Below are positions 7,510 through 17,100 of a stretch of 64,000 bases of DNA, one piece after another. The stretch is from Glycomyces sp. TRM65418 (lineage in GTDB: Bacteria; Actinomycetota; Actinomycetes; Mycobacteriales; Micromonosporaceae), in contig NZ_JAJFAX010000004.1 in NCBI RefSeq assembly GCF_019710475.1, positions 371,449 to 435,448 of the forward strand, read 5' to 3'. The notes below the pieces were generated by a model. That model was not told the DNA's origin. It was given only the letters and a program-made list of their open reading frames with translations, and ran no database searches. A program made the translations under genes and the position numbers. Within the stretch, counting starts at the first letter, position 1. Each line of letters begins with the position of its first letter.

Positions 7510-9336
7510 TCAAGCGACAACAGCGAGTTTCCCTCCTGTGGATAACTCGGTGTGGCCTGTGGATAACTCCGTGCGCTGGGCTCGGACCAGGGCTTCCGCT
7601 GCGGCATGGAGGCCGGCGGTGAAGCGCGGGTTCGCGGCCATCACCGGCTCGGCGCGGGCCACCGCGCGCCAGGCGTCGTCCTTGTAGGTCTCATCGCCCG
7701 TGACCTGGTAGGCCTCCAGCATCGCGGCCGCCGCCAGCGCCCAGCCCGAGGCCGTCGGCCCGTCGTACACGTCCGCCGGGCGCGTCACCAGTGCCTCCGC
7801 GTCCGCCGCCGTGTCGTAGAAACCGCCCTGGAAATCGGTGAAGTGCTCGCGGATCTGCTCGATGAGGGCCTGCGCGCGCGCCGTCCACTCGCCGCCGAGG
7901 CGCAGGAACCCGAGCGCCACCGCCGCGTAGTCCTCCAGGATCCCTGGGGCCTCCGAGGCGATTCCGCCGAGCGAGGCCCGTGCCAGGCGGCCGTCCGCGC
8001 CGATGTGGACGCGGGCCAAGAAGCTGGCGGCGTTCTCCGCCGCCAGCAGCGAATCCCGGTGATTCGTGCGCGAGGCGTACTCCGCGAGCGCGGCGATCGT
8101 CAGGCCGTTCCAGGCCGCGACCACCTTGTCGTCGCGGGCGGGCTGCGGGCGCCCGCGCCGGGCCGCGAGCAGCCGGTGGCGCACCGCCGCCCAACGGGCG
8201 CTGTCGCGAGGGTCGCGCGGCAGTTCCAGGACGTTCGCGCCGTGCTCGAAGTTCGGGTTCCTCGGGTCGATGCCGAAGGCTTCCGCGGCCCACGCGGCGT
8301 CCTCACCCAGGACCGCCTCCAACTCCTGCATGGTCCACACGTAGGTGAGGCCCTCCACGCCGTCGGTGTCGGCGTCGAACGCCGCCGCGAACGCGCCCTC
8401 CTCGGTCGTGAAGCGCTCCAGCAGGAACGCCGCGGTCTCGTCGGCCACGCGGGCGAACAGCACGTCCTCGCCGTACAGGCGCGCATAGAGCCACAGGAGC
8501 TCGGCGTTGTCGTAGAGCATCTTCTCGAAGTGCGGCACCGTCCACTCCGCGTCCACGCTGTAGCGCGCGAAGCCGCCTTCGAGCTGGTCGTAGATGCCGC
8601 CGCGGGCCATCCGTTCGGCGCTGAGCCGCACATGGTCGAGCAGGGCGGCATCGCCGGTGCGCACGTACGCGTCGCACAGGAACCGCAGCGCCGGGACGCT
8701 CGGGAACTTGGGGGCGGAGCCGAATCCGCCGTTCACACCGTCCGCCGAAGCGAGCAGGGCCGCGGCGGCCGCGTCGAGCATCTCGGTGCGGACCGGCGGC
8801 GCGGGCGGGCACGGGCCGTCCAGGGGGCACGCGACCGTGACGTCGGCGAACGCCGGTCCGCCCTTGGCGCTGGCCTCGACGATCGCCGAACCCTGGTGGC
8901 GCAGCTCCTCGCGCTGGGTCGTCCACGCGGTGTGCACGGCGTCGAGCAGCCGCAGGAAATGGGTCTTGGGGAAGTAGGTGCCCGCGAAGAACGGGGTCCC
9001 GTCGGGGAACGCGAACACCGTCATCGGCCACCCGCCCTGCCCGGTGACCGCCATCGTCGCCTGCATGTAGACGGCGTCGAGGTCCGGTCGCTCCTCGCGG
9101 TCGACCTTGACGGGCACGAACCGGTCGTTGATCGCGTGCGCGACCGTGGTGTCCTCGAACGACTCGTGCGCCATCACATGGCACCAGTGGCACGTCGAGT
9201 ACCCGATGGAGATGAGCAGTGGGACGTCGCGGCGGTCGGCCTCGGCCAGCGCCGCCGGGCCCCACTGTTTCCACGCCACCGGGTTGTCGGCGTGCTGACG
9301 CAGGTACGGGGAGAGTGCTCCAGCCAACTCGTTCAC
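7510..9336 (-). CDS. YyaL/SSP411-type thioredoxin-domain protein (DUF255)
   Basis: A 608-residue member of the YyaL/spermatogenesis-associated-20 family: an N-terminal thioredoxin-like domain (residues ~1-165) plus a long alpha-barrel resembling N-acylglucosamine epimerase/glycosidase folds. Diagnostic motifs include [14 protein letters not shown] (9-22), the redox-type STCHWCHVM (Cys49, Cys52), [17 protein letters not shown], and GGWPMTVF followed by FAGTYFP. The length matches the family. Its biochemical role is not established in bacteria. The start is GTG at 9336, giving the canonical N-terminus although the upstream Shine-Dalgarno is poor. The C-terminus ends in a duplicated heptapeptide ([14 protein letters not shown]), encoded by a 21-base tandem repeat. 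Confidence 0.88.
   Translation of the reverse strand: MNELAGALSPYLRQHADNPVAWKQWGPAALAEADRRDVPLLISIGYSTCHWCHVMAHESFEDTTVAHAINDRFVPVKVDREERPDLDAVYMQATMAVTGQGGWPMTVFAFPDGTPFFAGTYFPKTHFLRLLDAVHTAWTTQREELRHQGSAIVEASAKGGPAFADVTVACPLDGPCPPAPPVRTEMLDAAAAALLASADGVNGGFGSAPKFPSVPALRFLCDAYVRTGDAALLDHVRLSAERMARGGIYDQLEGGFARYSVDAEWTVPHFEKMLYDNAELLWLYARLYGEDVLFARVADETAAFLLERFTTEEGAFAAAFDADTDGVEGLTYVWTMQELEAVLGEDAAWAAEAFGIDPRNPNFEHGANVLELPRDPRDSARWAAVRHRLLAARRGRPQPARDDKVVAAWNGLTIAALAEYASRTNHRDSLLAAENAASFLARVHIGADGRLARASLGGIASEAPGILEDYAAVALGFLRLGGEWTARAQALIEQIREHFTDFQGGFYDTAADAEALVTRPADVYDGPTASGWALAAAAMLEAYQVTGDETYKDDAWRAVARAEPVMAANPRFTAGLHAAAEALVRAQRTELSTGHTELSTGGKLAVVA
7535..7576. repeat. 21-bp direct repeat containing two DnaA-box-like nonamers
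   Basis: TGTGGATAA, the reverse complement of the classical DnaA box TTATCCACA, occurs at 7537-7545 and 7558-7566, spaced 21 bases (two helical turns). Both lie in the last codons of the YyaL-type gene, within a 21-base tandem duplication beginning CCTGTGGATAACTC. The match to the consensus is exact, but function is unproven. Confidence 0.55.
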
Positions 9337-9480
9337 CCCTCAAGCCTCGCACACTCGGCGGGGCGGCGAGCGGGAGCGCGAAGGTAGGGCAGGCGGTACC
9401 ACCGTCCGGGTGCTGTCTGGTGGAGGAATTCGGGTGCGCGCGTCACTGATTCCGGGGCCGGATTTCGCGAGGCTTTATGC

Positions 9481-10452
9481 ATGATCATTCATGCGCCCCT
9501 TGGCGATAACGACACCCCCCTCAAGGGACTGACGACGGCCGGGTTCGCCGCGCTCGGCGCGGGCGTCGCCGCGATGGTCGTGCTGCACGCGACCTCGGGG
9601 CTCAATCCCGTCGAGGTCGTCATCAGCTTGCACCTCTACACCCCGCTCGGCTGGCTCCTGCCGGTCGCGCTCGTCCTCTTCGGGCTCGGCGCGTGCGCGT
9701 TCGCCGCGGTCGCGCGGCGGGTGGCGGCCCCCCGCTGGCTCAGCCCGATGCTTCTCGTCTGGGCGGGGTTCCTGGGTCTGGTCGCCTTGTTCCCGACCGA
9801 CCCGCCGGGGCTGCCGGACGTCTCGCTGGTCTCGGCGATCCACCGGTATGCGGCGTTCTGCGCGTTCGCGACGATGGGCCTCATGGGCCTGGCGTTCGCG
9901 AAGTGGGCGCGGGGGAGCGAGTGCCCCGAGCGGGTGCGCCGGGCGGTCCTGGCGTGCAGCTGGGTCGCGATGGCGGCGCTCACGGCGTGCTCGGCCCCGT
10001 ATGTGGCCGAGTGGTTCGGCGTGCCGCGTGAACCGGGCGCGTTCGCGGCGGGCCTGCTGCAGCGGACCACGGTGGGTTTCGAGCTGGTGGCGCTGGGGTT
10101 CGTCGGGGCCTGGCTCAAGGGCTCAGGAGAAGCCCTCGGCCTCGGAGTGCGCCCAGGCGTCGCAGGGGGTGTCGTACCGGTCCTCGATGTAGCCGAGGCC
10201 CCAGGTGATCGGGGTGACCGGGTTGGTGCGCCAGTCGTCGCCGACGCCGGACATCTGGTTCCCGGGGCAGGCCTGCGGGATGCCGTAGGCGCCGATCGAG
10301 TTCTCGGCGAGTGCGTTCCAACCGGATTCTTCGTCCCACAGCAGGTCCAGGCACGCGAACTGGTCGGGGCCGAATCCGGCGGCGAGCATCAGGGCGCAGC
10401 GGGTAGTCCGGTTCCCGGAGTGCTCGCCGCAGCGGGACGGGACGTCCACTGA
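9481..10452 (+). CDS. DUF998-like membrane protein with anomalous read-through tail
   Basis: Residues 1 to ~213 form a typical DUF998-type integral membrane protein with about six hydrophobic segments (for example LTTAGFAALGAGVAAMVVL, YTPLGWLLPVALVLFGLGA, WLSPMLLVWAGFLGLVALF) and the loop FPTDPPGLPD. A normal family member would end near 10120. No stop occurs there: the frame continues to 10452, antisense to the last ~330 bases of the convergent gene. The extra 110 residues (glycine/valine/alanine-rich) look like translated antisense rather than a domain. Either a stop or short spacer was lost when the two 3' ends were joined, or a frameshift or sequencing error lies near 10120. The start is ATG 9481, with GCGAGG ~8 bases upstream. 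Confidence 0.65.
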   Translation: MIIHAPLGDNDTPLKGLTTAGFAALGAGVAAMVVLHATSGLNPVEVVISLHLYTPLGWLLPVALVLFGLGACAFAAVARRVAAPRWLSPMLLVWAGFLGLVALFPTDPPGLPDVSLVSAIHRYAAFCAFATMGLMGLAFAKWARGSECPERVRRAVLACSWVAMAALTACSAPYVAEWFGVPREPGAFAAGLLQRTTVGFELVALGFVGAWLKGSGEALGLGVRPGVAGGVVPVLDVAEAPGDRGDRVGAPVVADAGHLVPGAGLRDAVGADRVLGECVPTGFFVPQQVQARELVGAESGGEHQGAAGSPVPGVLAAAGRDVH

Positions 10453-10740
10453 GGTGGGTCGATCGGCGGCCGCCTCGGCTGCTTCGGCCGCCTGTCGGGC
10501 GGCCGATTCGGCTTCGTTCAGGCCGGTGGCCTGCTCGATCGGGGAGTCGGCGGGGGCCTCGGCCTTGACGGTGACGTCGGCGGTCTCGGGGAGGTAGTCG
10601 ACGTGCCGGTGGCGGAATTCCTCGATCGCGGCTTCGGCCTGCTGTTCGGCGGCGGCGCGGCCGGGGTGCTGGGCGTCGAGTCCGGCGGGGTCGCCGGTGA
10701 TCGCGGCGACGGCGGTGACCGCGCCGATGGCCGGCACCAC
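10123..10740 (-). CDS. Transglycosylase-like secreted protein, paralogue with lost start codon
   Basis: A close paralogue of the next gene (10843-11541). It shares the N-terminal helical stretch (DAQHPGRAAAEQQAEA), a coiled-coil linker, and the C-terminal lysozyme-fold domain with the catalytic-Glu motif LWDEESGWN, then GAYGIPQA, NPVTPITWGLGYI and CDAWAHS. In the paralogue translation begins ATG-ATC-CCA; the aligned codon here is AAG at 10785-10783, preceded by GGAG at the same 8-base spacing. An in-frame TGA lies further upstream. The remaining GTG at 10740 would cut off the charged start of the signal peptide. The extreme C-terminus also differs (GFS instead of GWY). It may be a pseudogene or use the GTG. 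Its 3' end overlaps the convergent DUF998-like frame. Confidence 0.6.
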   Translation of the reverse strand: MVPAIGAVTAVAAITGDPAGLDAQHPGRAAAEQQAEAAIEEFRHRHVDYLPETADVTVKAEAPADSPIEQATGLNEAESAARQAAEAAEAAADRPTSVDVPSRCGEHSGNRTTRCALMLAAGFGPDQFACLDLLWDEESGWNALAENSIGAYGIPQACPGNQMSGVGDDWRTNPVTPITWGLGYIEDRYDTPCDAWAHSEAEGFS

Positions 10741-10804
10741 GAGGGCGGCGATGCGGGCGCCGTAGCGGGTCGGATTCGGGACCTTGGGGACGGCTCCACT
10801 ATGG

Positions 10805-10832
10805 CGCTGCCCGGCGCGGAGGCCGGGCAGCG
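10805..10832 (-). terminator. Hairpin terminator after the secreted transglycosylase-like gene
   Basis: CGCTGCCCGGC (10805-10815) pairs perfectly with GCCGGGCAGCG (10822-10832) around a 6-base loop. It lies 11 bases beyond the stop of the 10843-11541 gene. There is no T-tract, as is common in high-GC actinobacteria. Confidence 0.65.
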
Positions 10833-10842
10833 TGGGAGTTCG

Positions 10843-11541
10843 TCAGTACCAGCCGACTTCTTCGGAGTGGTTCCAGGCTTCACAGGGGGTGCCGTAGCGG
10901 CCGGCGATGTAGCCCAGGCCCCATTTGATCTGGGTGACCGGGTTGGTCTCCCAGTCGTCGCCTTCGCTGGACATCTTGGAGCCGGGGAGGGCCTGGGGGA
11001 TGCCGTAGGCGCCGATGCCGTTGGCGGCGTACTCGTTCCAGCCGGATTCGCGGTCCCAGAGGGCGACGAGGCAGCCGACCTGTTCGAGGTCGAAGCCGCG
11101 TTCCTGCGCGAGCGCGCAGCCGGTGGCCTTGTTGCCGGAGTACTCGCTGCAGCTGCCGGGGATGTCGACCGAGGTCGGGTTGGAGCTCCCGGCCGATTCC
11201 TCCTCTTCTTGCTGCTGGGCGGCTTCCTCGGCGGCCTGGTCGGCTTCCTCCTGGGCGCTGTCGAGGCCTTCGGCCTTGGTGAGCGCGTAGTCGGCGACGG
11301 CCTCGGCTTTGACGGTGACGTCGGCGCCGGCGGTCTCGGCGATGTAGTTGACGTGCCGGTAGCGGACTTCCTCGTACGCCTTCTCGGCCTCGGCCTGCTG
11401 TTCGGCGGCGGCGCGGCTGGGGTGCTGGGCGTCGAGTTCGGCGGGGTCGTCGGTCACGGCGTTGACGGCTATGACGGCCCCCAATGCGAGGACGAGCACG
11501 GCGGCGAGCTTCGCGCCGTAACGGGTCAGCAGTGGGATCAT
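10843..11541 (-). CDS. Secreted transglycosylase/aggregation-promoting-factor-like protein
   Basis: A 232-residue protein with a signal-anchor-like N-terminus (LAAVLVLALGAVIAVNAV, residues ~11-28), an Ala/Glu/Gln-rich coiled coil (~35-125), and a C-terminal lysozyme-like domain. That domain contains LWDRESGWN (probable catalytic Glu), GAYGIPQALPGSKM, NPVTQIKWGLGYI and the ending HSEEVGWY, characteristic of actinobacterial resuscitation/SLT-like cell-wall hydrolases. Two cysteines in each half may form disulfides. It probably acts on peptidoglycan outside the membrane. The start is ATG at 11541, with AGGAG 8 bases upstream. A 17-bp hairpin (11554-11591) lies in the leader. It is the intact copy of a tandem duplication. 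Confidence 0.85.
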   Translation of the reverse strand: MIPLLTRYGAKLAAVLVLALGAVIAVNAVTDDPAELDAQHPSRAAAEQQAEAEKAYEEVRYRHVNYIAETAGADVTVKAEAVADYALTKAEGLDSAQEEADQAAEEAAQQQEEEESAGSSNPTSVDIPGSCSEYSGNKATGCALAQERGFDLEQVGCLVALWDRESGWNEYAANGIGAYGIPQALPGSKMSSEGDDWETNPVTQIKWGLGYIAGRYGTPCEAWNHSEEVGWY

Positions 11542-11553
11542 TCGCTCTACTCC

Positions 11554-11591
11554 TGTGTCCCGGGCGTCTGTCCACAGACGCCCGGGACACA
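11554..11591 (-). terminator. 17-bp hairpin between phoH2 and the transglycosylase-like gene
   Basis: TGTGTCCCGGGCGTCTG (11554-11570), loop TCCA, then its exact complement (11575-11591). It lies 20 bases past the phoH2 stop and only a few bases before the Shine-Dalgarno of the next leftward gene. It may serve as the phoH2 terminator and also structure the following leader. Confidence 0.7.
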
Positions 11592-11610
11592 GCATGCCAG
11601 AGCTTCCCGG

Positions 11611-12894
11611 TCAGCCTTCCAGCAGGTTGGTGACCATTTCCGCGATCTCCGAACGCTCACTGCGCGTAAGGGTCACGTGAGCGAACAGTGGGTGCCCCTT
11701 CAGCACGTCGATGACGCTCGCGACGCCGTCGTGGCGGCCCACTCGCAGGTTGTCGCGTTGGGCGACGTCGTGGGTGAGGACCACCTTGGAGCCCTGCCCG
11801 ATGCGCGAGAGCACCGTCAGGAGCACCCCGCGTTCGAGCGACTGCGCCTCGTCGACGATGACGAACGCGTCGTGGAGGCTGCGGCCGCGGATGTGCGTGA
11901 GCGGCAGGACCTCCAGGAGCCCCCGTTCGAGCACTTCGGAGATGACGACGTCGTTGGTGACCGCTCCTAGCGTGTCGAACACGGCCTGGCCCCACGGGCT
12001 CATCTTCTCGCCCTCGCTGCCGGGCAGGTAGCCGAGCTGCTGGCCGCCGACGGCGTAGAGCGGGCGGAACACGATGACCTTTTTGAACAGTTCGCGTTCC
12101 AGGACCTGCTCGAGGCCGGCGCACAGCGCCATCGCGGACTTGCCGGTGCCGGCCTTGCCGCCGAGCGAGACGATCCCGATCTCCGGGTCGAGCAGGAGAT
12201 CGAGCGCGACGCGCTGCTCGGCCGAGCGGCCGTGGACGCCGAAGGCGTCGCGGCCGCGGATGAGGCGGATCTGCTTGTCGACGGTGACCCGGCCCAGCGC
12301 TTTCGAGCTGTTGCCGGTGAGGACGAGCCCGGTGTGGCAGGGCAGGTCCAGGTCGTGGGGGAGGTCCGCCTCGCCGCCTTCGAAGAGCTGATCGATCACT
12401 TCGTCGGCGACGGCGAGCTCGGCCATGCCCGACCAGGTCGGATCCGCGGCCTGCCCGTGGCGGTACTCCTCGGTGGCGATGCCGACCGCGGAGGCCTTGA
12501 CCCGCAGCGGCATGTCCTTGGTGACGAGGACCGCGTCAGCGCCTTCGAGCCAGAGGGCCCTGGTGACGGCGATGATGCGCGAGTCGTTCGTGTCGACGGC
12601 GAACCCGGCCGGCAGGCCGGAGGTGTCGACGTGGTTGAGCTCGACCCGGATGGAACCGCCGTGGTCGCCTATGGCGATCGGCTGGTCGAGGCGTCCGTGC
12701 CGGATGCGCAGTTCGTCGAGGCGCCTGAGGCACTCCCGGGCGAACCATCCCAGCTCGGGGTGGTGGCGTTTGGCTTCCAACTCGCTGATGACGACGAGTG
12801 GGATGACCACATGATGTTCGTCGAACCGTGAGAACGCTCCAGGGTCTGATAGCAGAACCGAGGTGTCGAGGACGTAAGTGCGTTGCACTGGCAC
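11611..12894 (-). CDS. phoH2: PhoH2: PIN-domain RNase fused to PhoH ATPase
   Basis: A 427-residue fusion. Residues 1-~130 are a PIN nuclease domain ([12 protein letters not shown] with Asp10; later DTNDSRIIA and VLVTKD supply further acidic residues). Residues ~215-427 are a PhoH-type P-loop ATPase with Walker [13 protein letters not shown] (~244), Walker B VIVDEAQ (~345) and a sensor-like THDVAQRDN. Related actinobacterial PhoH2 proteins are reported to be ATP-dependent RNA-unwinding ribonucleases; some have an upstream antitoxin gene, but none is visible here. GTG at 12894 is preceded by GGGAGG at ~6 bases. The gene is transcribed alone, with a hairpin terminator after it, and diverges from the FtsK-type module. 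Confidence 0.92.
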   Translation of the reverse strand: MPVQRTYVLDTSVLLSDPGAFSRFDEHHVVIPLVVISELEAKRHHPELGWFARECLRRLDELRIRHGRLDQPIAIGDHGGSIRVELNHVDTSGLPAGFAVDTNDSRIIAVTRALWLEGADAVLVTKDMPLRVKASAVGIATEEYRHGQAADPTWSGMAELAVADEVIDQLFEGGEADLPHDLDLPCHTGLVLTGNSSKALGRVTVDKQIRLIRGRDAFGVHGRSAEQRVALDLLLDPEIGIVSLGGKAGTGKSAMALCAGLEQVLERELFKKVIVFRPLYAVGGQQLGYLPGSEGEKMSPWGQAVFDTLGAVTNDVVISEVLERGLLEVLPLTHIRGRSLHDAFVIVDEAQSLERGVLLTVLSRIGQGSKVVLTHDVAQRDNLRVGRHDGVASVIDVLKGHPLFAHVTLTRSERSEIAEMVTNLLEG

Positions 12895-13123
12895 GGTCGC
12901 CTCCCGGGTGTCGATGTGTGGGGGACAGCCTCGGCGAAGCCTGCGAGCCGTGGATCCGGCCCTTCCCCGTTGGTACTCACACTGTAGTTGGGAGGTACGT
13001 CACTTCGCTACCGTTAAATGCATCCAAGGCAACACTGGTGGTCACACGTCTATCGGAAATCCGACAAAGCAGACACGCCGCGTTGTCTGTCGATCACTGA
13101 AAGCGGGCGGATTCTCGGTGAGA

Positions 13124-13399
13124 ATGAGGACCGTGTCAACCGTGAGCGTCGCCGAACTCAAGTCGGCCATCGCCGCCGCGCTCCAGCAGGTCCGCGACGG
13201 CCAGGCCGCCATCACCGCCGCCAGCCAGAACATCGAAGCCGCCCAGGGGAGCCTCACCGCCGTCACCGCAGGATCGGGCCACGACGCCGTCGCCACCGCC
13301 CAGGCCGCGCTCGCCCAGGCCGCCGCCGAACTCGAGCAGTCCCTGGCCGCGACGTTCGCGGCCGCCGAGCAGGCCGAGGCCTACGCCGCGACCCTCTAG
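13124..13399 (+). CDS. Small helical protein of the FtsK-linked module (WXG100-sized)
   Basis: A 91-residue, almost wholly alpha-helical, alanine/glutamine-rich protein with heptad-like spacing (AELKSAIAAALQQV, AQAALAQAAAELEQSLAA) and no cysteine or tryptophan. It has the size and two-helix look of WXG100/ESAT-6 proteins but lacks a W-x-G turn; the centre reads TAGSGHDAV. Small proteins of this kind next to FtsK-type ATPases recur in Micromonospora-like genomes (DUF6244-like, from memory). It is the first gene of a tight four-gene module and could be a partner or substrate of the ATPase. The start is ATG 13124; GTG 13142 is possible. A CAGACA-N8-TGTCTG inverted repeat sits at 13070-13089 upstream. 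Confidence 0.7.
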   Translation: MRTVSTVSVAELKSAIAAALQQVRDGQAAITAASQNIEAAQGSLTAVTAGSGHDAVATAQAALAQAAAELEQSLAATFAAAEQAEAYAATL

Positions 13400-13412
13400 A
13401 ACGGAGACCCCT

Positions 13413-14186
13413 GTGGACGTCGCCGCGCTCGCCGGGCGCCTCAAAGCCCTGGCCGCCGACCTCCCCGCGCCCGCGCTCGACACCGCCGACCAGTGCTTCG
13501 AAGCCGCCCAGGCCGAACTCAAGGAGGCCTCGCGCGAGTCGAACGCCGAGATCGGGCTCCACCGGCTCGGCGCCGCCCGGGAACGCCTCGCCGCGGCGCG
13601 GACCCGGCTGAGCGAGGCCGCCACCGCGATCGACGACTACCTCGACGGCATCGGCGCCGGAGCCGCCGCCGCGCCCGTCACCGCCGCCGCGCCGAAGGGG
13701 AAGACCGGGCAGGCGCCGCCGGTCGACCCGCGGCAGTGGTGGACCGACCGGGTCAACGAGCTGTGCGACCGCACCGGCGCGGCCGACCCGCAGCGCGTCC
13801 CGCCGACCCGCCTGTTCAACGACCTGCTCAAGGCCGCCGGCGACGGCAACGCCGACGCCTACTGCAAGCGCCTGCGCGACGCCGGGCCCCAGACCGGCGT
13901 CAAACTGCCCGGCCTCGCCTGGCCGCTGGTGCGCAGCCTCGCGGCCGAGCACCTGGGGCGCACGCCCACGGCCCGCGACGTGCCCGCGCTGCGCGACAAA
14001 TGCGCCGACAAGGTCCGCTCCCTCGTCCCGAATGCCGAACCCGACCACATCGGAGCGGCCCTCGCCTCGGCCTGCACGCTCGGGCGCGGCGGAGGCGAGG
14101 AGTCCGACGCGGCGCGCACCGCGGCGGTCGGCCCGGCGCTCGTCGCCGCACTGCACCGATTGAGCAAGACCGAGCGGAAGGCCTGA
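13413..14186 (+). CDS. Hypothetical protein of the FtsK-linked module
   Basis: A 257-residue protein of unknown function. Residues 1-~85 are helical (DVAALAGRLKALAADL, AARERLAAARTRLSEAATAID) and resemble the small upstream protein in composition. An Ala/Pro linker (~85-107) follows. The globular C-terminal part contains RQWWTDRVNELCDRTGAAD and RLFNDLLKAAGDGNADAYCKRL and ends in a second helical domain. No catalytic motif, signal peptide or membrane segment is seen. GTG at 13413 follows GGAG at ~6 bases and lies 13 bases after the upstream stop. The FtsK-type gene starts 2 bases after this stop, so the three genes are almost certainly co-translated. A role as adaptor between ATPase and small protein is inference. 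Confidence 0.75.
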   Translation: MDVAALAGRLKALAADLPAPALDTADQCFEAAQAELKEASRESNAEIGLHRLGAARERLAAARTRLSEAATAIDDYLDGIGAGAAAAPVTAAAPKGKTGQAPPVDPRQWWTDRVNELCDRTGAADPQRVPPTRLFNDLLKAAGDGNADAYCKRLRDAGPQTGVKLPGLAWPLVRSLAAEHLGRTPTARDVPALRDKCADKVRSLVPNAEPDHIGAALASACTLGRGGGEESDAARTAAVGPALVAALHRLSKTERKA

Positions 14187-14188
14187 CC

Positions 14189-17100
14189 ATGAGCAGCTGG
14201 CGCCGACGACTGGTGGCGGCCATGGGCGACGAACTCGGACGCGCCCGCGGCGAGGCCCGGCACCTCGCCGAGCGCACCGCGGCCGACGCCGAGACCGAGC
14301 GCGCCGAGTCCGAGCGGACCATCGGCGACGCCGCTCGCAAGCAGCGGCAGCTGCGCGGCATCTACGAGAAGATGATCGCCACCCTCGAAGCCCGCAAGAC
14401 CGCCGCCGTGCGCGACGCCCACGAAACGGCGACCGAGGCCGCGCAGACGGCCGCCCCGGCGGCAGCCGGTGCGCCGTGGCACGGCTGGCGCCCCGAATCC
14501 GCTCTTGGCCGGGGCCCCGCCCCGCTCCTGCGCGTCGGCCGGATCGCGGACAGCGATGCCGGCATCACGAGCGCCGACCGGGTGGCGGGCGGCGATGCCG
14601 GAAGTGCGGGCGCCGATCGGGCCGTGGGCAGCGGCGTCCGGGGAGCGAGCGACTGTCGGACGATCGGCGGCGAGGCCCGGACTCGGGGCGCGGAACGCGT
14701 TTCCGGCAATGGCTCCGGCCCAGGCCCCGGCTCCGGGAGCGGCCCGGGCCTCGGCTCCGGTCGCCACAGTGGGCTCGGCGGTGGTACCCCCGCCGAGGGC
14801 GGCTTCGGTTCGGAAGCGGGACGCGCCGCCGCTGCCGAGGATGCGGGCTCCTTCGTGGAGTCGGACTCGGCCGCCGCCGACTCCTCTGAGATCGCCTGCA
14901 CCGCAACCGAGGCCGCCAGTACTGTGGCCGCCGGCACTGTTGCCGCTGATCGTGGTCGGATCGGCATCGACGCCGTCGACTCCTCCTCTCCCGCTCGGAT
15001 CGATGCCGGTGATGCGAGTGTGACAGAGGGGTACGACAATCCGGAGCGCTCCGTGACCGCTATCTCACTCCCTGCGTTGGTGCCGTTCCTCGACCGCGCC
15101 CATCTGCGCATCGATACCGAAGCGGCCCATGCGCTTCCCGGGCTGCTGCTGCGTGCCGTCGGATCGGTCCCCGCGGGGCTCGTTCGGCTCCACGTCTACG
15201 ACCCCGAACACCTCGGAGGGTCCCTGTCGGCGTTCGCCGCGCTCGGAAAGGCCGGCCTGCTGTCGTTCGTCGGGCCCTCCGGGCTCCGTGAAGTGCTCGA
15301 CTCCCTGGTCGAGACCGTCCGGCGCGTCAACGCCGACGTGCTCGCCGGCGAGCACGCCTCCCTCGCCGACCTCGCCGCCGCCACCGGCCGCCGCCCCGAA
15401 CCCTGGCGGGTCCTCGTGCTCCTCAACGCCGACCTCGCCTCCTGGCCCGCCCGCGACCAGGCCCAGCTCGCCCGCCTGCGCCGCACCGGCGTCGCCGCCG
15501 GCGTCCACCTCGTCATCGTCGGCGACGACACCGCCGGGCCCGCCGACCTGCCCCGCCTCACCGCCACCGCCTACACCGGACTCCGCGGCCCCCGGAACGA
15601 CGCCGCCGCCCTCGAACTCGACGGACCCCCGCCCTCGTCGACGATCACCAACGCCGCCAAGGCCGTCGCCGAGAAGCACCGCGCCGGACGGGAGCCCGCC
15701 CGGCTCGTCGACCTCCTCCCGCAACGCCTCTGGTCCGCCTCCTCCGCCTCGGGCCTGCAAGCCGGCGTCGGCGAGACCTCCGCCGGCGACCTCGCCGAAC
15801 TCAGCCTCGGCGACAACCCGCCCCACGCCCTCGTCGGCGGCCCCTCCGGCTCCGGCAAGACCAACCTCCTCTACGCCTGGATCGCCGGGCTCGCCTCCAA
15901 CTACAGCCCCGACGAACTCGCGCTCTACCTCCTCGATTTCAAAGAGGGCGTCTCCTTCGCGCGCTTCGCCGCCGGCCGCCGCGACCCCAGCTGGCTCCCG
16001 CACGTGCGCCTCGTCGGCGTCAACATCAACGACGACCGCGAATTCGGCCTCGCGCTCCTGCGCCACCTCAAGGCCGAACTGCGCCGCCGAGCCGAGGCCG
16101 CCAAAGCCCACGAGGCCACCAAGCTCGAAGAGCTCCGCGCCGCCGACCCCGGAGGCCACTGGCCCCGCATCGTCGCCGTCGTGGACGAATTCCAGGTCCT
16201 CCTGGAGGCGCGCGACGCCGTCACCGACGAGGCCGTGCAGCTCCTCGAAGACCTCGCCCGCCGCGGCCGCAGCCAAGGCATCCACCTCGTCCTCGCCTCG
16301 CAGGACGTCGCCGGCATCGAAGCCCTCTGGGGCCGCCCGAGCCTCGTCGCCCAGTTCACGCTCCGCATCGCCCTGCCCAAGGCCCGCCGGGTCCTCGCCG
16401 AGAACAACCACGCCGCCGACACCGTCGCCCGCTTCCACGCCGTCGTCAACGACGAATCCGGCCACACCGGCGCCAACCGGACCGTGGCGCTCCCCAACGC
16501 CGGGCACGCCGACGCATGGGAACCGCTCCAGAAGCGCCTCTGGGAGGCCCGCCCCGCCGGCAACGAGCCGCCCGCGCTCTTCGACGGCGACCACGTGCCC
16601 GACCTCCACGACACCGCCCCGCCTCCCGAGACCGCCTTCCTCGGCCAGACCATCGACGTCGCCGCCCGCGGCGCCGCCTTCGCGCTCCACCGCGCCCCCG
16701 GACGCAACCTCGCCGTCCTCGGCACCCGAGCCGGCGAGGCCGCCGACATCCTCGCCGCCGCCGCCCTCACCGCGGCCCGCGGCCAGCGCATCGGCGTCGA
16801 CCTCTGCTGCCTCGAACCCGACGCCGCCTCGTCCGCGCTCGCCCTCGCCGCCGCGCTCGAAGCCGAAGGCGCCGACGTCGACTGGCACGACGACCTCGCC
16901 TCCGTCGGCAAGGCCTGGGAGCAGCGCTGCGACGGCACGCTCCGGCTCAACCTGGTCTACGCCGTCGACGCCGGCACCGCGCGCCTCGACGCGGCCGGCG
17001 CCGCCCGGCTCCGGTCCATGCTCATCGACGGGCCCGAACACCACCTCCACACCCTCGGCTGGTGGCGATCGGTGCCGCGCCTGCGCGAGGACCTCGGCGG

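Noticed and set aside
13124..13399. Calling the 91-residue protein a WXG100 protein
   Set aside because: Size and helicity fit, but there is no tryptophan and no W-x-G turn, so only a structural analogy is justified.
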